Assembly: GCA_020633125.1 (NCBI GenBank)
Contig: JACKEH010000005.1
Span: 128,074 to 192,073, forward strand
Length of the DNA: 64,000 nt
Direction: 5' to 3'
DNA from: Sandaracinus sp.
GTDB taxonomy: Bacteria > Myxococcota_A > Polyangia > Polyangiales > Houyiibacteriaceae
In this document: one piece after another, positions 1-8,830 of the stretch
How positions within the stretch are numbered: the first letter of the stretch is position 1
How the letters are laid out: every line of letters begins with the position of its first letter
Position numbers and translations under genes: made by a program
Notes under the pieces: generated by a model
What the model was told of the DNA's origin: nothing
The model's database searches: none
What the model saw: the letters and a program-made list of their open reading frames with translations, nothing else

Positions 1-11
1 GCGCGAGGCGA

Positions 12-362
12 GTGGGTGTCGGGTGGACGCCCCGTTTCGACCGGTCGTTGGCGACGCTATTCTCCTGCGCCGTGGAGCCGGGTTCCGAACGTGAGGTGCT
101 GACGCTGGCGTTGGGCATCGCCATCGCCGTGGTGAGCGTCGTGAAGCGCCACGTGTTCCGTGGGCTGCCACGTGCCCGTCGTCTCGGGATCGCGGGCGCG
201 TCGATGCTGGTCGCGTGGACGGCGACGGTGCTCGAGCATCTAGTGTTCTTCGAGGTCCTCGACACGGTGGAGCACCTCGCCTACTTCGGTGCGGCGCTCG
301 CGCTGACGAGCTGGATCGTGTCGGTGCCGAGAGGCTTCGCAGAGCCTCGAGGACCGGGATGA
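12..362 (+). CDS. Small multi-pass membrane protein, possibly 5'-partial
   Basis: A 116-residue protein of unknown function with about three hydrophobic segments (roughly residues 28-44, 58-80 and 86-103), so probably an inner-membrane protein. It starts at a GTG near the window edge. The frame stays open upstream to base 3, so the true start may lie outside the window. Its stop (360-362) overlaps the ATG of the downstream histidine kinase in an ATGA arrangement, which implies translational coupling and joint function. Its membrane segments are similar in size and order to the N-terminal segment of that kinase, so the two may share a sensory membrane module; this is inference. Confidence 0.6.
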   Translation: MGVGWTPRFDRSLATLFSCAVEPGSEREVLTLALGIAIAVVSVVKRHVFRGLPRARRLGIAGASMLVAWTATVLEHLVFFEVLDTVEHLAYFGAALALTSWIVSVPRGFAEPRGPG

Positions 363-1675
363 ACGAGGCCCTGCAGATTGCCGCGAGCCTCGTGTTGCTC
401 GTGGGCCTCGTGCTCACGCCGCGCGCACGCACGCTCTCGGTGCCGGCACGGGTCGCCGTCGCGGTGCTCTTCGGGGCGCTCTTCGTGCAGCAGGTGCTCG
501 ACGTGCTCGAACGCCACCGGGTGGCGTGGGCGGATCCGGTCGGCGACGCGATCGCGGGCGCGGTGCCGTTTCTGTGGGGCGGGCTCCTGCTGCTGATGGT
601 CGATCGATTTCACACGCGGCGCTTGAGCGCGCAGCGCGCCCAAACGGACTCGCTGATCGACGAGCTTCCGGCCGCGGTTGCGGTGCTCGACGCCGGCGCG
701 CGGGTGGTGCGAACGAGCGCGGGATGGCGGCAGCTCTTTCCCTCCGCGCCGCTCGACGTGCCGCTCTCGGAGTCGGTCGGTCCCTTGCCGGAGGCGCTCG
801 CCGCGGCGCTTCGACGCACGCTCGCGGACGAACTGCGGGGCGCGGGGGACGCGGAGCGTGTCCCGGGCGAGGACCGTTGGTGGAGCTGGGTGGTCTCGTC
901 CTGGCAGGACGCCGACGCGTCGGGTGCGATCGTGATGATTCAGGACGTGACCTCCCGGGTGCATCGGGAGACCGACCGAGAGTCGACGCAGCGGCTGGCG
1001 ATCGTCGGAGAGCTCGCTGCCGGCGTCGCGCACGACATGAACAACCTGCTCACGGTCTTGCAGCTGCACGTCGAGTCGATGCGGCGGCGCTCGGGGAGCG
1101 CCAACGAAGCGTCGCTTCGTTCCATGGAGGAGGCGGTACAGCTCGCCAGCGAGATGACCCACGGTGTGTTGCGTCTCGCGAAGCCCGGCGAGGACGAGGG
1201 GCGTGCGCAGGTCGCGCTCGCGAGCTTGGTCGGGGACACCGTGCGTCTGGTGCGAAGCACGTTGTTGCGGAAGTACGAGCTCGTGCTGACGTCGACCGGA
1301 CGTCCCGCGACGCTCGACGGGAGCGCGACGAGGCTCCAGCAGATGCTGTTGAACCTCATCGTCAACGCGCGCGACGCGATGCCCGAGGGCGGACGCATCG
1401 ACGTGTCGGTGGTCGCGACGGAGGACGAGGCGCAGATTCGCGTGTCCGACCGTGGGCCGGGCATCGCGCCCGAGCTCTTGCCGCGCATCTTCACGCCCTT
1501 CTTCACGACGAAGGGAGCGGCCGGGACCGGCCTCGGGCTCAGCGTGGTGCGCGGGGTCGCGGAGGAGCATGGCGGACGCATCGAGGTGAGCTCCGAGCCA
1601 GGCGAAGGGACGACCTTCACGATCACGCTCCCGGTCGGAAGTCACGCGCGGGTGCCACAGCGGCGCGCGTCGTGA
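359..1675 (+). CDS. Membrane-anchored PAS-type sensor histidine kinase
   Basis: A 438-residue two-component sensor kinase. The N-terminus has about three membrane helices (residues 1-85), followed by a PAS-like stretch (about 88-205) and the transmitter. The H-box is GVAHDMNNLL with the phospho-acceptor His at 225. The HATPase domain has an N-box (NLIVNARDAMPEGG), a G1 box (DRGPGIAP), an F box (FTPFFTTK) and a G2 box (GTGLGLSVV), all intact. The HDMNN form of the H-box is typical of the NtrB-like HisKA class common in myxobacteria. There is no receiver domain and no adjacent response regulator, so the partner is an orphan elsewhere. The ATG at 359 was chosen because it overlaps the upstream stop (ATGA). 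Confidence 0.93.
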   Translation: MNEALQIAASLVLLVGLVLTPRARTLSVPARVAVAVLFGALFVQQVLDVLERHRVAWADPVGDAIAGAVPFLWGGLLLLMVDRFHTRRLSAQRAQTDSLIDELPAAVAVLDAGARVVRTSAGWRQLFPSAPLDVPLSESVGPLPEALAAALRRTLADELRGAGDAERVPGEDRWWSWVVSSWQDADASGAIVMIQDVTSRVHRETDRESTQRLAIVGELAAGVAHDMNNLLTVLQLHVESMRRRSGSANEASLRSMEEAVQLASEMTHGVLRLAKPGEDEGRAQVALASLVGDTVRLVRSTLLRKYELVLTSTGRPATLDGSATRLQQMLLNLIVNARDAMPEGGRIDVSVVATEDEAQIRVSDRGPGIAPELLPRIFTPFFTTKGAAGTGLGLSVVRGVAEEHGGRIEVSSEPGEGTTFTITLPVGSHARVPQRRAS

Positions 1676-1727
1676 TCGGCGTCGGCGGGATTGACAGCGG
1701 GCGCGGCTCGCCTAGGAATCCCTTTCC

Positions 1728-1982
1728 ATGATCGAGCCTCACCTCGTCGAAGAGCGCCTGCGCGCCGGGTTGCCCGAGATTTCGCATCTCGAGCTCAAAG
1801 ACATGACCGGGACCAAGGACCACTACGAAGCGGTCATCGTCGCGGCCTGCTTCGAAGGGAAGAGCCGCGTCGATCAACAGCGCATGGTCTTCGCGGCCCT
1901 CGGCGAGCTGATGGACGGGCCCATTCACGCGCTCACCTTCAAGACCTACACCCCCGAACGTTGGGCGGCCCTGCAGGGCTGA
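1728..1982 (+). CDS. bolA: BolA family protein
   Basis: An 84-residue protein spanning the whole compact BolA/IbaG fold. Family landmarks visible are the KDMTGTKDHYEAVIVA stretch, corresponding to the conserved D-x-S-x-x-H region, and the VDQQRMVFAALGELMDGPIHAL helix-strand containing the usual RH/QR-type segment. BolA proteins bind a [2Fe-2S] cluster together with CGFS monothiol glutaredoxins, and exactly such a glutaredoxin follows 18 bases downstream on the same strand. The pair therefore probably acts in iron-sulfur cluster trafficking or iron sensing in the cytoplasm. Confidence 0.9.
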   Translation: MIEPHLVEERLRAGLPEISHLELKDMTGTKDHYEAVIVAACFEGKSRVDQQRMVFAALGELMDGPIHALTFKTYTPERWAALQG

Positions 1983-2000
1983 CCTCTGGGAGAAGCACCG

Positions 2001-2327
2001 ATGGACGACACCACGCGCGCGCGCATCCAGGCCCTCGTCGACGAGCACCCCGTTCTCCTCTTCATGAAGGGCAACAAGCTCTTCCCGCGTTGCGGCTTCT
2101 CGGCGACCGTCGTCGAGGTGCTCAAGCGCGCGGGCGTGCCCTTTCACGCGGTCGACGTGCTCGCCGACCCGGAGATCCGCCAGGGCATCAAGGACTTCGC
2201 CAACTGGCCGACGATCCCGCAGCTCTACGTGAAGGGTCAGTTCGTCGGCGGGTGCGACATCGTGCGCGACATGTACGAGAGCGGCGAGCTCGAGGAAGTG
2301 CTGGCGCCGGTGAAGCCGCAGAGCTGA
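2001..2327 (+). CDS. grxD: Monothiol glutaredoxin, CGFS type (Grx4/GrxD)
   Basis: A 108-residue glutaredoxin-fold protein. It carries the CGFS active site (Cys31) preceded by the usual FMKG segment, the cis-proline/TIPQLYV motif and the C-terminal GGCDIV glutathione-binding segment, so all cluster- and glutathione-binding features are present. Grx4-type proteins carry [2Fe-2S] clusters and form hetero-complexes with BolA, which is encoded immediately upstream. A GGGAGAAG ribosome-binding site lies just before the ATG. Length and motifs match the family exactly. Confidence 0.95.
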   Translation: MDDTTRARIQALVDEHPVLLFMKGNKLFPRCGFSATVVEVLKRAGVPFHAVDVLADPEIRQGIKDFANWPTIPQLYVKGQFVGGCDIVRDMYESGELEEVLAPVKPQS

Positions 2328-2347
2328 GCTCCGGACACCTCACGAAA

Positions 2348-2376
2348 ACGGCGCCGCCCCCTCGGAGCGGCGCCGT
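2348..2376. terminator. Stem-loop between convergent genes
   Basis: A 10-bp perfect inverted repeat (2348-2357 against 2367-2376, core GGCGCCG) with a 9-base loop, followed by a T-containing tract. It sits 20 bases after grxD and just beyond the stop of the convergent gene ending at 2397, so it probably serves as a shared terminator. Confidence 0.7.
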
Positions 2377-2396
2377 CGTTCGTTCGTGGTCTTCGA

Positions 2397-4409
2397 TCAG
2401 GCGAGCGTCGGCAGGAGACGTCGCGCGGCTTGCAGCGCCTCGCTCCACAACGCGGCCGGCGCTTGCCCCACGCCTTCGATCGACACCCCTTCGACGACGA
2501 GCGTGCTGCCTTCGACGGGGCGGCGGCTTCCCGCCGAGTACGCGCTGTGGGTGATGCGAATGGTCCACGCCGCGCCGAAGCGCTTCCGAGCGCCGTACAC
2601 CAATCCCGCGTCCTCGGGCGCCTCCGCGACGAAGCCGTGTTTCTCGAGCGCGTCGAGCAGCTCACCGGCCACGATCGGCGCGGCGGGGAGGGCGCGATCG
2701 AGCACCTCGGACGCGTTCGCGGTGGCCGGGCGATCGAGCTGCTCGAAGGGCGGCTCGGCGAGCTCGTCGATCCACGCGTCGATCACCTCGGGCGCGAGCT
2801 CGACCGGGTGGGGAATGCCCACGCCACCGCGAAGCTCGAAGGCCGAACCGTCGCGACCGACCGGCGCGCCGTCGACGACGCGGAAGGGGTGAACCTCGTC
2901 GTCGACGAAGCACGCGAAGAGCACGTTCGACGCGACCTTCGCCGCCACCGGGTGGGCGAGCACGAGCTCGCGGAAGCTCTCCGGCGTCCATCGGCGCGCG
3001 GTGCACATCGCGTTCTCGAGACGTGCGGTGACCGACTGCCGGCTCGCGTCGTCGTCGCCCCGGGGCATCGCGCGATCCACGAGGTCGTCGCGGCTCTGCT
3101 GCGCGGCAAGCGAGCGCATCGCCTGCTCGGCCTCGCGCTCGAGCTTGCCCTTCGAGTGTTGCGACCAATGCTCGAGCCAACGAATCGCCGCGGGCGTCGG
3201 ATGGCGCCGCAGCACCTCGACGCCGTGGGCGGCGAAGTCGGCGCTGAAGCGGTAGACGTCGCTGCCGAGCACCTTGCCGAGCTCGTCCATCGCCGCGTCG
3301 TCGCCGAGCACCGCGCGCTGGTAGCGCACCCAGCGGTTCGTCGGGGATTCCTGATTCGAGGCCAGGATCGCGCGGCAGAGCGCGTGGGCGGGCTCGTCTT
3401 CGAGCTGCAGTCGCACCCCGGCGAGCTCGGCGTTCGGCGGTCCGCTTCCGTCTTCGGTCTGCAGCGCGGCGATCAACCAACGCACCGCGCCCTCGCTCAG
3501 GGGCTTGCCGCCGACCCAACGAAGCTCCGGCGTGTCGCTCGGCATCGTGACGCTCGCGGGCGCGCGCCCGGCGAGGATCCCGTCGAGGGTCTCGACGTCG
3601 AGCGAGCCGGCCGCGAGGCGGCACGAGAGCAACGCGGATTCGAGCGCCTCACGCCGCTTCGCGTTCTTCTCCTTCGCGATGGCGGCTTCGAGCGGCGCGA
3701 CCGATTCCTTTCGCGGCACGGCGCGCAACACCTCGGCCGCCGCCTGCTGCTGTTTGGTCGAGCCTTCGAGCAGTGGGAGCGTGACCTCGATCGCGAGGTC
3801 GCCCGCCGCGATGAGCCCACGCAGCGCGAGGTCGCGCACCGGCTTGGCAGCGTCGTCGAGGTGTTTGGCGAAGGCCTTCGCGGACACGCTCGCCGCGTTC
3901 GCTTCGAGCCACGTCAGGATCGGCTTCTTCGCCGGCACCGGTTCGTCCCGCGAGAGGAAGAACGCGAGGGCTTGGGGGAAGGGACCGGGCGTCTCTTCGG
4001 GGATCGGGTTGAAGCGTGCGTCGAGCGGGCGGGCGGCGCGGTAGAGATCGGGGAGCAGGTACTTCAGGTTGAGCGAGCCCTTCTCGGGGAGCGCGGTCGC
4101 GATTTCCGCGGCGAGCCACGCGACGCGCTCGAAGTCGCCGCGCTTGTGCAGCGGCCAGATCACCTGCTGCCAGTCGAGGCCACGAACCGGCGGCGCTTCT
4201 TTTCGAAGCTCGGCCTCGAGGCGCTCGGCGAAGAGGGACCGCGAGCTTCTGGTCGTGCGCGATCTTCTCTGCGAGTGTAGGCTGGATGCGTAGCTCGGCA
4301 GCCTTTCGAGCCTGGCGATCACCGCGTCGCGTCGCTCGGCGAGGGTTCGCGATCGGCGAGGAGCGCGGCGTAGCCCTGGGCAGAGCTTCGACGACCGGCG
4401 CTTGACCAC
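2397..4409 (-). CDS. DUF4132-type protein, probably 3' part of a frameshifted gene
   Basis: The open frame encodes 670 residues from a GTG start, but only the part from about residue 58 (near base 4238) reads like a normal protein. That part has helical HEAT-like repeats followed by a C-terminal region with the DUF4132 signature (VGIPHPVEL near the end). It is paralogous to the protein at 6240-7664. The first 57 residues are Arg/Ser-rich and look like out-of-frame translation. Plausible coding continues upstream in other frames through 4.24-4.48 kb into the 4438-6087 gene, so this is probably the second half of one large protein. DUF4132 proteins often occur beside WGR/MORN proteins; their function is poorly known. 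Confidence 0.6.
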   Translation of the reverse strand: MVKRRSSKLCPGLRRAPRRSRTLAERRDAVIARLERLPSYASSLHSQRRSRTTRSSRSLFAERLEAELRKEAPPVRGLDWQQVIWPLHKRGDFERVAWLAAEIATALPEKGSLNLKYLLPDLYRAARPLDARFNPIPEETPGPFPQALAFFLSRDEPVPAKKPILTWLEANAASVSAKAFAKHLDDAAKPVRDLALRGLIAAGDLAIEVTLPLLEGSTKQQQAAAEVLRAVPRKESVAPLEAAIAKEKNAKRREALESALLSCRLAAGSLDVETLDGILAGRAPASVTMPSDTPELRWVGGKPLSEGAVRWLIAALQTEDGSGPPNAELAGVRLQLEDEPAHALCRAILASNQESPTNRWVRYQRAVLGDDAAMDELGKVLGSDVYRFSADFAAHGVEVLRRHPTPAAIRWLEHWSQHSKGKLEREAEQAMRSLAAQQSRDDLVDRAMPRGDDDASRQSVTARLENAMCTARRWTPESFRELVLAHPVAAKVASNVLFACFVDDEVHPFRVVDGAPVGRDGSAFELRGGVGIPHPVELAPEVIDAWIDELAEPPFEQLDRPATANASEVLDRALPAAPIVAGELLDALEKHGFVAEAPEDAGLVYGARKRFGAAWTIRITHSAYSAGSRRPVEGSTLVVEGVSIEGVGQAPAALWSEALQAARRLLPTLA

Positions 4410-4437
4410 ACGCTCGCGAGCTTCTCGAGCGCAGCCT

Positions 4438-6087
4438 TCAGCTCCGCGTTCTTCTCGGCCGCCAGGCGCGCTGCGCGACCGCGCGGGTCGCGTCGCTCGG
4501 CTCGAGCTGCTGAGCGCGTCGAGCGCCGCCGCCCTTGAGCGACTTGGCTGCGGCCTCGAGGGCTTCTTCGATGGCCGGCAGCGCCGCTTCGCCAGACGTG
4601 GCGAGTCCTTCGCGTGCCGCGCGGGCCGACTCCTCGACCTTGTCGTCGACCAGCTCGAGCAGCGTCGCGGCCGCTTCGGGGGCGCCGCTCTTCGCGAGCA
4701 CCTCGGTGAAGATCTGACGTGCCTGCGCCTTCTTCCCCGCGCCCTGCATCGTCGCGACGATCAGCGGTACCGAGAGCTCCGACGTTTCTTCGAGCAACGA
4801 CTTGAGCGTCGCCGCGCGCGTGGGGTTGTAGCGGAAGACGTTCTTCTTGAGTTTCAACACCTCGTCGATGGCCTGCTGCACCGTCTCCGGCGTGGCCGCC
4901 AAGCCCGCGTACGCCGACAGCGGCTTGCCCCATTTGTCGATCACGAGCGCGCGACGCAGGTCGGTCGGGTAGCTCTTCAAGAGCTCGCGCAGGGCTTCGA
5001 CCGTGATGCGTTTGTGATCGGAGAGCTCGGCGTTGTACGCGAGCGCGTGCTTGAGGAGCGGCTCGTAGACCTCGGGCAGCGGCTCTTTGCCACCGAGCTC
5101 CCAACGCCAGAGGCAGAGCAACGCGCAGCGGTTGTCGTTCGGATAGCTCTCCTTGGCGAGCACGCTGGCTTCGGCGTCCAACACCGGGACCATCGCCTGG
5201 CCATACGAGAAGACGACCGGCGCGACGCTCGCCCACGCTTGGTTGTACGCCTCGAGCGCGATCGAGAGCGCGAGGTGCGGATCCAGCTCGCCGGTGGCGT
5301 GAAGCGGTTCGAGGAACTCGTACGCCTGGATGTGATCGCGCGCCTTGTCGATCGCCTTGCGCTGCGCCTTCCAATCGGGCGAGGAGCGCATCGCCTTGAT
5401 CACCTTCTCCGGGTTGTGGATGCGCCGGACGAAGCCGCCCATGTGGTAGATGCTCGTCTCGGTGAGCTTGCCCTTTTCGTAGTGAGCGACGGGGCCGTCG
5501 TCACGCCATTGGCCGTTCGCGTCTTTGCGGCGCAAGCCTTCGCGCGTCTTGTGTTTGCCGTCCCAGAACGTGACCCACACCGTGCCGTCGTCGCGGTAGT
5601 CCTCTTCTTGGGTGAGGGCGCCGTTGCGGTAGAACTTCCACACGCCGGCCCGCTCACTCGCGCGAAAGCCGCCTTCTCGAAGGAGCGTCCCGTCCGGGCC
5701 GTAGTAGCGCCACACGCCCTCGGAGCGCCCGCCGACGCTCGGGCCTTCGGCGCGAAGCACGTCGTTGTCGTGGTAGGCCTTCTGAATCCCGTCGCCGTTC
5801 GTGCGCGTTCCGTGATCGAGCGGCTTGCCGTCACCGGCGAAGAGCACGTGAATCGTCCAGAGCAGGCCCTCCGAGAAGTCACGCACCGACCAGAGCCTGC
5901 CGTCTTTTCGGAACTCCCAATCCGGCCCGTCCTTCACGGTCGTCCCCTGCTTCACTGCCGAGACGAAATGCACCTGCGTCTTCGCGTCGTCGTAGTAGGT
6001 GCGCTGCAGCTCGTGGGTCGCGCTCGACGCGTCCGGGAGCACGAGGTCGTCGGGGGTGAGCTCGGGGCGATACGTGGCTTCGGACAT
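4438..6087 (-). CDS. MORN-repeat (YwqK-like) protein with helical C-terminus
   Basis: A 549-residue open frame. Residues about 60-200 contain several MORN_2/YwqK-like repeats (GVWRYYGPDGTLLREGGF, GVWKFYRNGALTQEEDY, DGPVAHYEKGKLTE). The rest is an all-helical HEAT-like region. The ATG at 6087 has a strong ribosome-binding site (GAGGAAAGAGG) 4-5 bases upstream. The last 15 or so residues are basic and unlike the rest; a convincing continuation (RLAAEKNAELKAALEKLAS) lies in another frame just downstream on the same strand. It is therefore probably the N-terminal half of a larger protein finishing at 2397. YwqK proteins are annotated as antitoxins in Firmicutes, but MORN repeats alone do not establish that role here. 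Confidence 0.65.
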   Translation of the reverse strand: MSEATYRPELTPDDLVLPDASSATHELQRTYYDDAKTQVHFVSAVKQGTTVKDGPDWEFRKDGRLWSVRDFSEGLLWTIHVLFAGDGKPLDHGTRTNGDGIQKAYHDNDVLRAEGPSVGGRSEGVWRYYGPDGTLLREGGFRASERAGVWKFYRNGALTQEEDYRDDGTVWVTFWDGKHKTREGLRRKDANGQWRDDGPVAHYEKGKLTETSIYHMGGFVRRIHNPEKVIKAMRSSPDWKAQRKAIDKARDHIQAYEFLEPLHATGELDPHLALSIALEAYNQAWASVAPVVFSYGQAMVPVLDAEASVLAKESYPNDNRCALLCLWRWELGGKEPLPEVYEPLLKHALAYNAELSDHKRITVEALRELLKSYPTDLRRALVIDKWGKPLSAYAGLAATPETVQQAIDEVLKLKKNVFRYNPTRAATLKSLLEETSELSVPLIVATMQGAGKKAQARQIFTEVLAKSGAPEAAATLLELVDDKVEESARAAREGLATSGEAALPAIEEALEAAAKSLKGGGARRAQQLEPSDATRAVAQRAWRPRRTRS

Positions 6088-6239
6088 GAATCCTCTTTCC
6101 TCGGGAGCGCGCGCCGCGGAGACGCGGGACGACGTCGTACGGGTGCGAGGGAGCGAACGTTCCTCGCGCCGGTCTCGCGCTCGACGAGATGCCTCACAGG
6201 GGGAAATGCGCGCGCGCTGATTCGCACGACCTCGAGCGA

Positions 6240-7664
6240 TTACGCAGGAAGCAACGCGTGCAGGCTCGCGAGGTCGCGGGCCAGCTCGCTCCGCACGACG
6301 GGCGAGAGATCGCCGAAGTCGACGCGCCGACCTTCGAGCGCCACGTCGTCCAGCTCGACTCGCGCGTCGGAGCGGCCGAGGTCGGTGACCACGTAGCCGG
6401 GCTCGAAGCGCAGATGAACCGCGACGTTCTCCGGCAACGCGAGGGTGAGCTCCCGAACCGCGCCGCCCCAACCGCGCTCGCGCCAGCCGAGTTCCGTGAG
6501 GCGGCGAAGCCGCGCGGGATGCACGAGCTGACCACGGAAACGGGGGTCGACCGAATCTGCGAGCGAGTCCTCCGGCCACGCGTGCACGTCGCGGTCGAGC
6601 TGTGGGAAGGCCGGAAGCAGCGCGTAGTCCTCGAAGACACGCCGCCACCGCGCGCGCTCTTCTTCGGCGATCGGAAGTGGATGCGCGACCCCGACCAGGT
6701 CCGCGGCGTCGAGTGTGAGTGTCTCGTCGTCGACGGTCGCGAAGGTGCCGTCGTCGTCGACGCGAAAGCACACACCTTGCGAGGTGGTGAAGAGCACCCG
6801 TCGTGTCAGGGGGCGAACGATCGCGGGCTCGACCCAACGCGCGACGAGCTCGTCACGCGACCAACGCCGCTCCGTGCGCATCGCCTCTTCGAGCATGCGA
6901 AGGCGCGTGCGTGTGATCGACGCGAGCTCGAGCGTCCAGCTGCGAAAGAGCGCGCGGGCTTCTTTCGCTTCGTCCGGGTCGTCGCTCTTGCGAGCCGCGG
7001 GGGCCTTCGCTTGGCGCGCGCCGTCGACGACGACCCAGGGCACAAGGTGCTCGTCGAGCTCGACGTCGAACTGGCGTGGGCCGTAGGACAAGCGCGCTCG
7101 CCCCTCCTCGAAACCCAGCTGGGGCAGCGCGGCTTCTTCGAGCTCCTCGCGCGGCACTCCGCGCGCGCCCGCCAAACGGTCGAGCGCGTTGGACGCCTCT
7201 TCGCGCACGCGCCCGTCGCTCGCGGTTTGGGCGAGGCGCGTCAGCGTGAGCACGGCGAGGTCGGAGCCGACGTTCGTGAGCACCGTGATGCCGTGCACGC
7301 TCCAGCCGATGTGCTTCGCCTTGGCCCATCGCTCGATGCGACGACCCACCGTGCGCACCACCGCGTCGCCACCGAGCGCGGAGAGGCCTCGAAACACCCA
7401 CGCTTCGTTTGCGGGGCCGCCGGCCTCTTCCCAGGCGTTCGAGCTCGCGAGCAGCCAACGATCGAGGGAGTCCGCGGAGCACGCCGCGCGAACCGCGTCG
7501 ACGTCGCGTGGTGAGAGCCCGGAGGCGAGACGGTCGAAGAGCCGGAGGCTCGCCTCGTCTGGGAGCGTCGCCCCATCGGGGGTGCGGAGCGGCGGCGGAA
7601 GCTCCTTCGCGAACGACGGGCGAAGGGTGCGGCGCCAGCGTGAGAAAGGAGGCGGGAGCTCCAC
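6240..7664 (-). CDS. DUF4132 domain-containing protein
   Basis: A 474-residue protein from a GTG start. The N-terminal two thirds are helical (HEAT-like). The C-terminal third has the DUF4132 hallmarks: VGVAHPLPI, followed by a WRRVFEDYALLPAFPQLDR segment matching the family's 'D-Y-x-x-x-P-F-P-Q-L' signature. The C-terminal half resembles the end of the protein at 2397-4409, so the cluster contains at least two DUF4132 paralogues. No signal peptide, so cytoplasmic. Function unknown; MolR of E. coli is a distant relative by annotation only. A 152-base gap separates it from the next gene in the same direction. Confidence 0.8.
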   Translation of the reverse strand: MELPPPFSRWRRTLRPSFAKELPPPLRTPDGATLPDEASLRLFDRLASGLSPRDVDAVRAACSADSLDRWLLASSNAWEEAGGPANEAWVFRGLSALGGDAVVRTVGRRIERWAKAKHIGWSVHGITVLTNVGSDLAVLTLTRLAQTASDGRVREEASNALDRLAGARGVPREELEEAALPQLGFEEGRARLSYGPRQFDVELDEHLVPWVVVDGARQAKAPAARKSDDPDEAKEARALFRSWTLELASITRTRLRMLEEAMRTERRWSRDELVARWVEPAIVRPLTRRVLFTTSQGVCFRVDDDGTFATVDDETLTLDAADLVGVAHPLPIAEEERARWRRVFEDYALLPAFPQLDRDVHAWPEDSLADSVDPRFRGQLVHPARLRRLTELGWRERGWGGAVRELTLALPENVAVHLRFEPGYVVTDLGRSDARVELDDVALEGRRVDFGDLSPVVRSELARDLASLHALLPA

Positions 7665-7696
7665 GTCGGCACCCTACCAGCTCCCCTACGCGGGGT

Positions 7697-8140
7697 TCAG
7701 CCGCTTCGTCGCACCTCGTCGAAGGTGGGCACACCCTCGAGCGAGCGGCCCGCGCGAGACTCGACCCACGCGCGTGCTTTGGCTTCGGTCGCGAAGGTCT
7801 CGCGCTCGACGCCCTTCTCGCGGTTCGAGAGCCACCAGAACGCGACGTAGACCCCGCGCACGAGCGGGTTGGCGATGACGAAGGCTTCGCCGGCGACCCG
7901 CTTCTCGAAGAGCGGCGCGACCTTGTCGTATTCCTCGGCAGCGGTCTTGCGTTGCAGTGCGGTGGTCTCGAGCACGTCGATGTCGCTGAGGTCCACGAGG
8001 AACCAGATCGGCGGCCCCGGACGCTCGAGCGTCTCGCGAAGCTTCACGTAGTACGCGCGAATCTCGTCGAGCGAAGCCGACTTCGGGAAGACGGCGACGT
8101 GAACCCAACGACGTGAGGTGTCGAGGAGCGGAAGGCCCAT
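7697..8140 (-). CDS. Small STAS/SpoIIAA-like protein
   Basis: A 147-residue soluble protein. The alternating strand-helix pattern (WVHVAVFP, helix, PIWFLVDLSDIDVLETTA, helix, FVIANPLVRGVYVAFWWL) fits a STAS or SEC14-like fold, as in many myxobacterial 'STAS/SEC14' hypotheticals, but no residue-level signature proves this. I chose the ATG at 8140; a longer Arg-rich extension to 8311 looks non-coding. It lies 32 bases upstream of the DUF4132 gene on the same strand and may be co-transcribed. Confidence 0.6.
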   Translation of the reverse strand: MGLPLLDTSRRWVHVAVFPKSASLDEIRAYYVKLRETLERPGPPIWFLVDLSDIDVLETTALQRKTAAEEYDKVAPLFEKRVAGEAFVIANPLVRGVYVAFWWLSNREKGVERETFATEAKARAWVESRAGRSLEGVPTFDEVRRSG

Positions 8141-8368
8141 GGCGCGCGTTGGTAGCAGCTCCGCGTGGGGGTTGTCAGCGCCGCGTCGCCCCGAAGCGCA
8201 GGAGCGCTGCATGGACGCAGGCTCGGTGTCGGTGCGGTTCTCATCCTGACGCGAGAAGGGGCCCCGAAGGGCCCTTACGAATCGACTGCGTTTCGTGGGC
8301 TCGCGCGGCACGCCCCGTGCTCATTCGTCGTCTCGGGCGCGCAGAACGCACGCCACGAGGAGAGCACG

Positions 8369-8830
8369 ATGTTCGGTTCGAGAATGAAGTGGCTGCGAGC
8401 GTGGTGCCTGTTGGCGCTGACCTCAGGTTGCATGTTGGGGCCCTACGACGACATGGAGGTGAGCAGTCGCGATCAAGAGATCGACTTCACCGGGTTTCAT
8501 CTGCGGCCGAATCAGGAAGTGCGCGTCCAAGCGTTCAACCAAATCGCATCGCGTTGGGAGACGCTCGAGACCTTGCGTTCGGCGACGACGCCGACGCCCA
8601 CCGATCTGCGCGACACCCTCTACGGGTGGAACACGCGTCGCCGCCTCACGCGCGACTATTGGGCCGCCGGAACACGCGGCGCGAAAGCACAGGTTCGCGC
8701 GCTGACGGTCGGGCTGACGGGCGACGACTTCGAGATGGTCAGCGTCGACGCCGATTGGGGTGCTTGCTACCGCGAGAACCGCACGGCCTCGGACTTCCAG
8801 CGAAACTGCGCCGCGAAGGAACGCCGGTAG
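8369..8830 (+). CDS. Lipoprotein, N-terminal fragment of a frame-broken gene
   Basis: A 153-residue open frame beginning with a lipoprotein signal (basic start, LLALTSGC lipobox, Cys at 21) and a good AGGAGAG ribosome-binding site. The mature part is Trp/Arg-rich with no recognised domain. The frame stops at 8828-8830, directly after a Cys-containing segment, but a sensible Cys-rich continuation (HTRDYCQAEEF and so on) starts in the neighbouring frame at the same point. The stop is therefore likely caused by a one-base indel near 8817-8826. The product would be an outer-membrane or periplasmic lipoprotein. Confidence 0.55.
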   Translation: MFGSRMKWLRAWCLLALTSGCMLGPYDDMEVSSRDQEIDFTGFHLRPNQEVRVQAFNQIASRWETLETLRSATTPTPTDLRDTLYGWNTRRRLTRDYWAAGTRGAKAQVRALTVGLTGDDFEMVSVDADWGACYRENRTASDFQRNCAAKERR

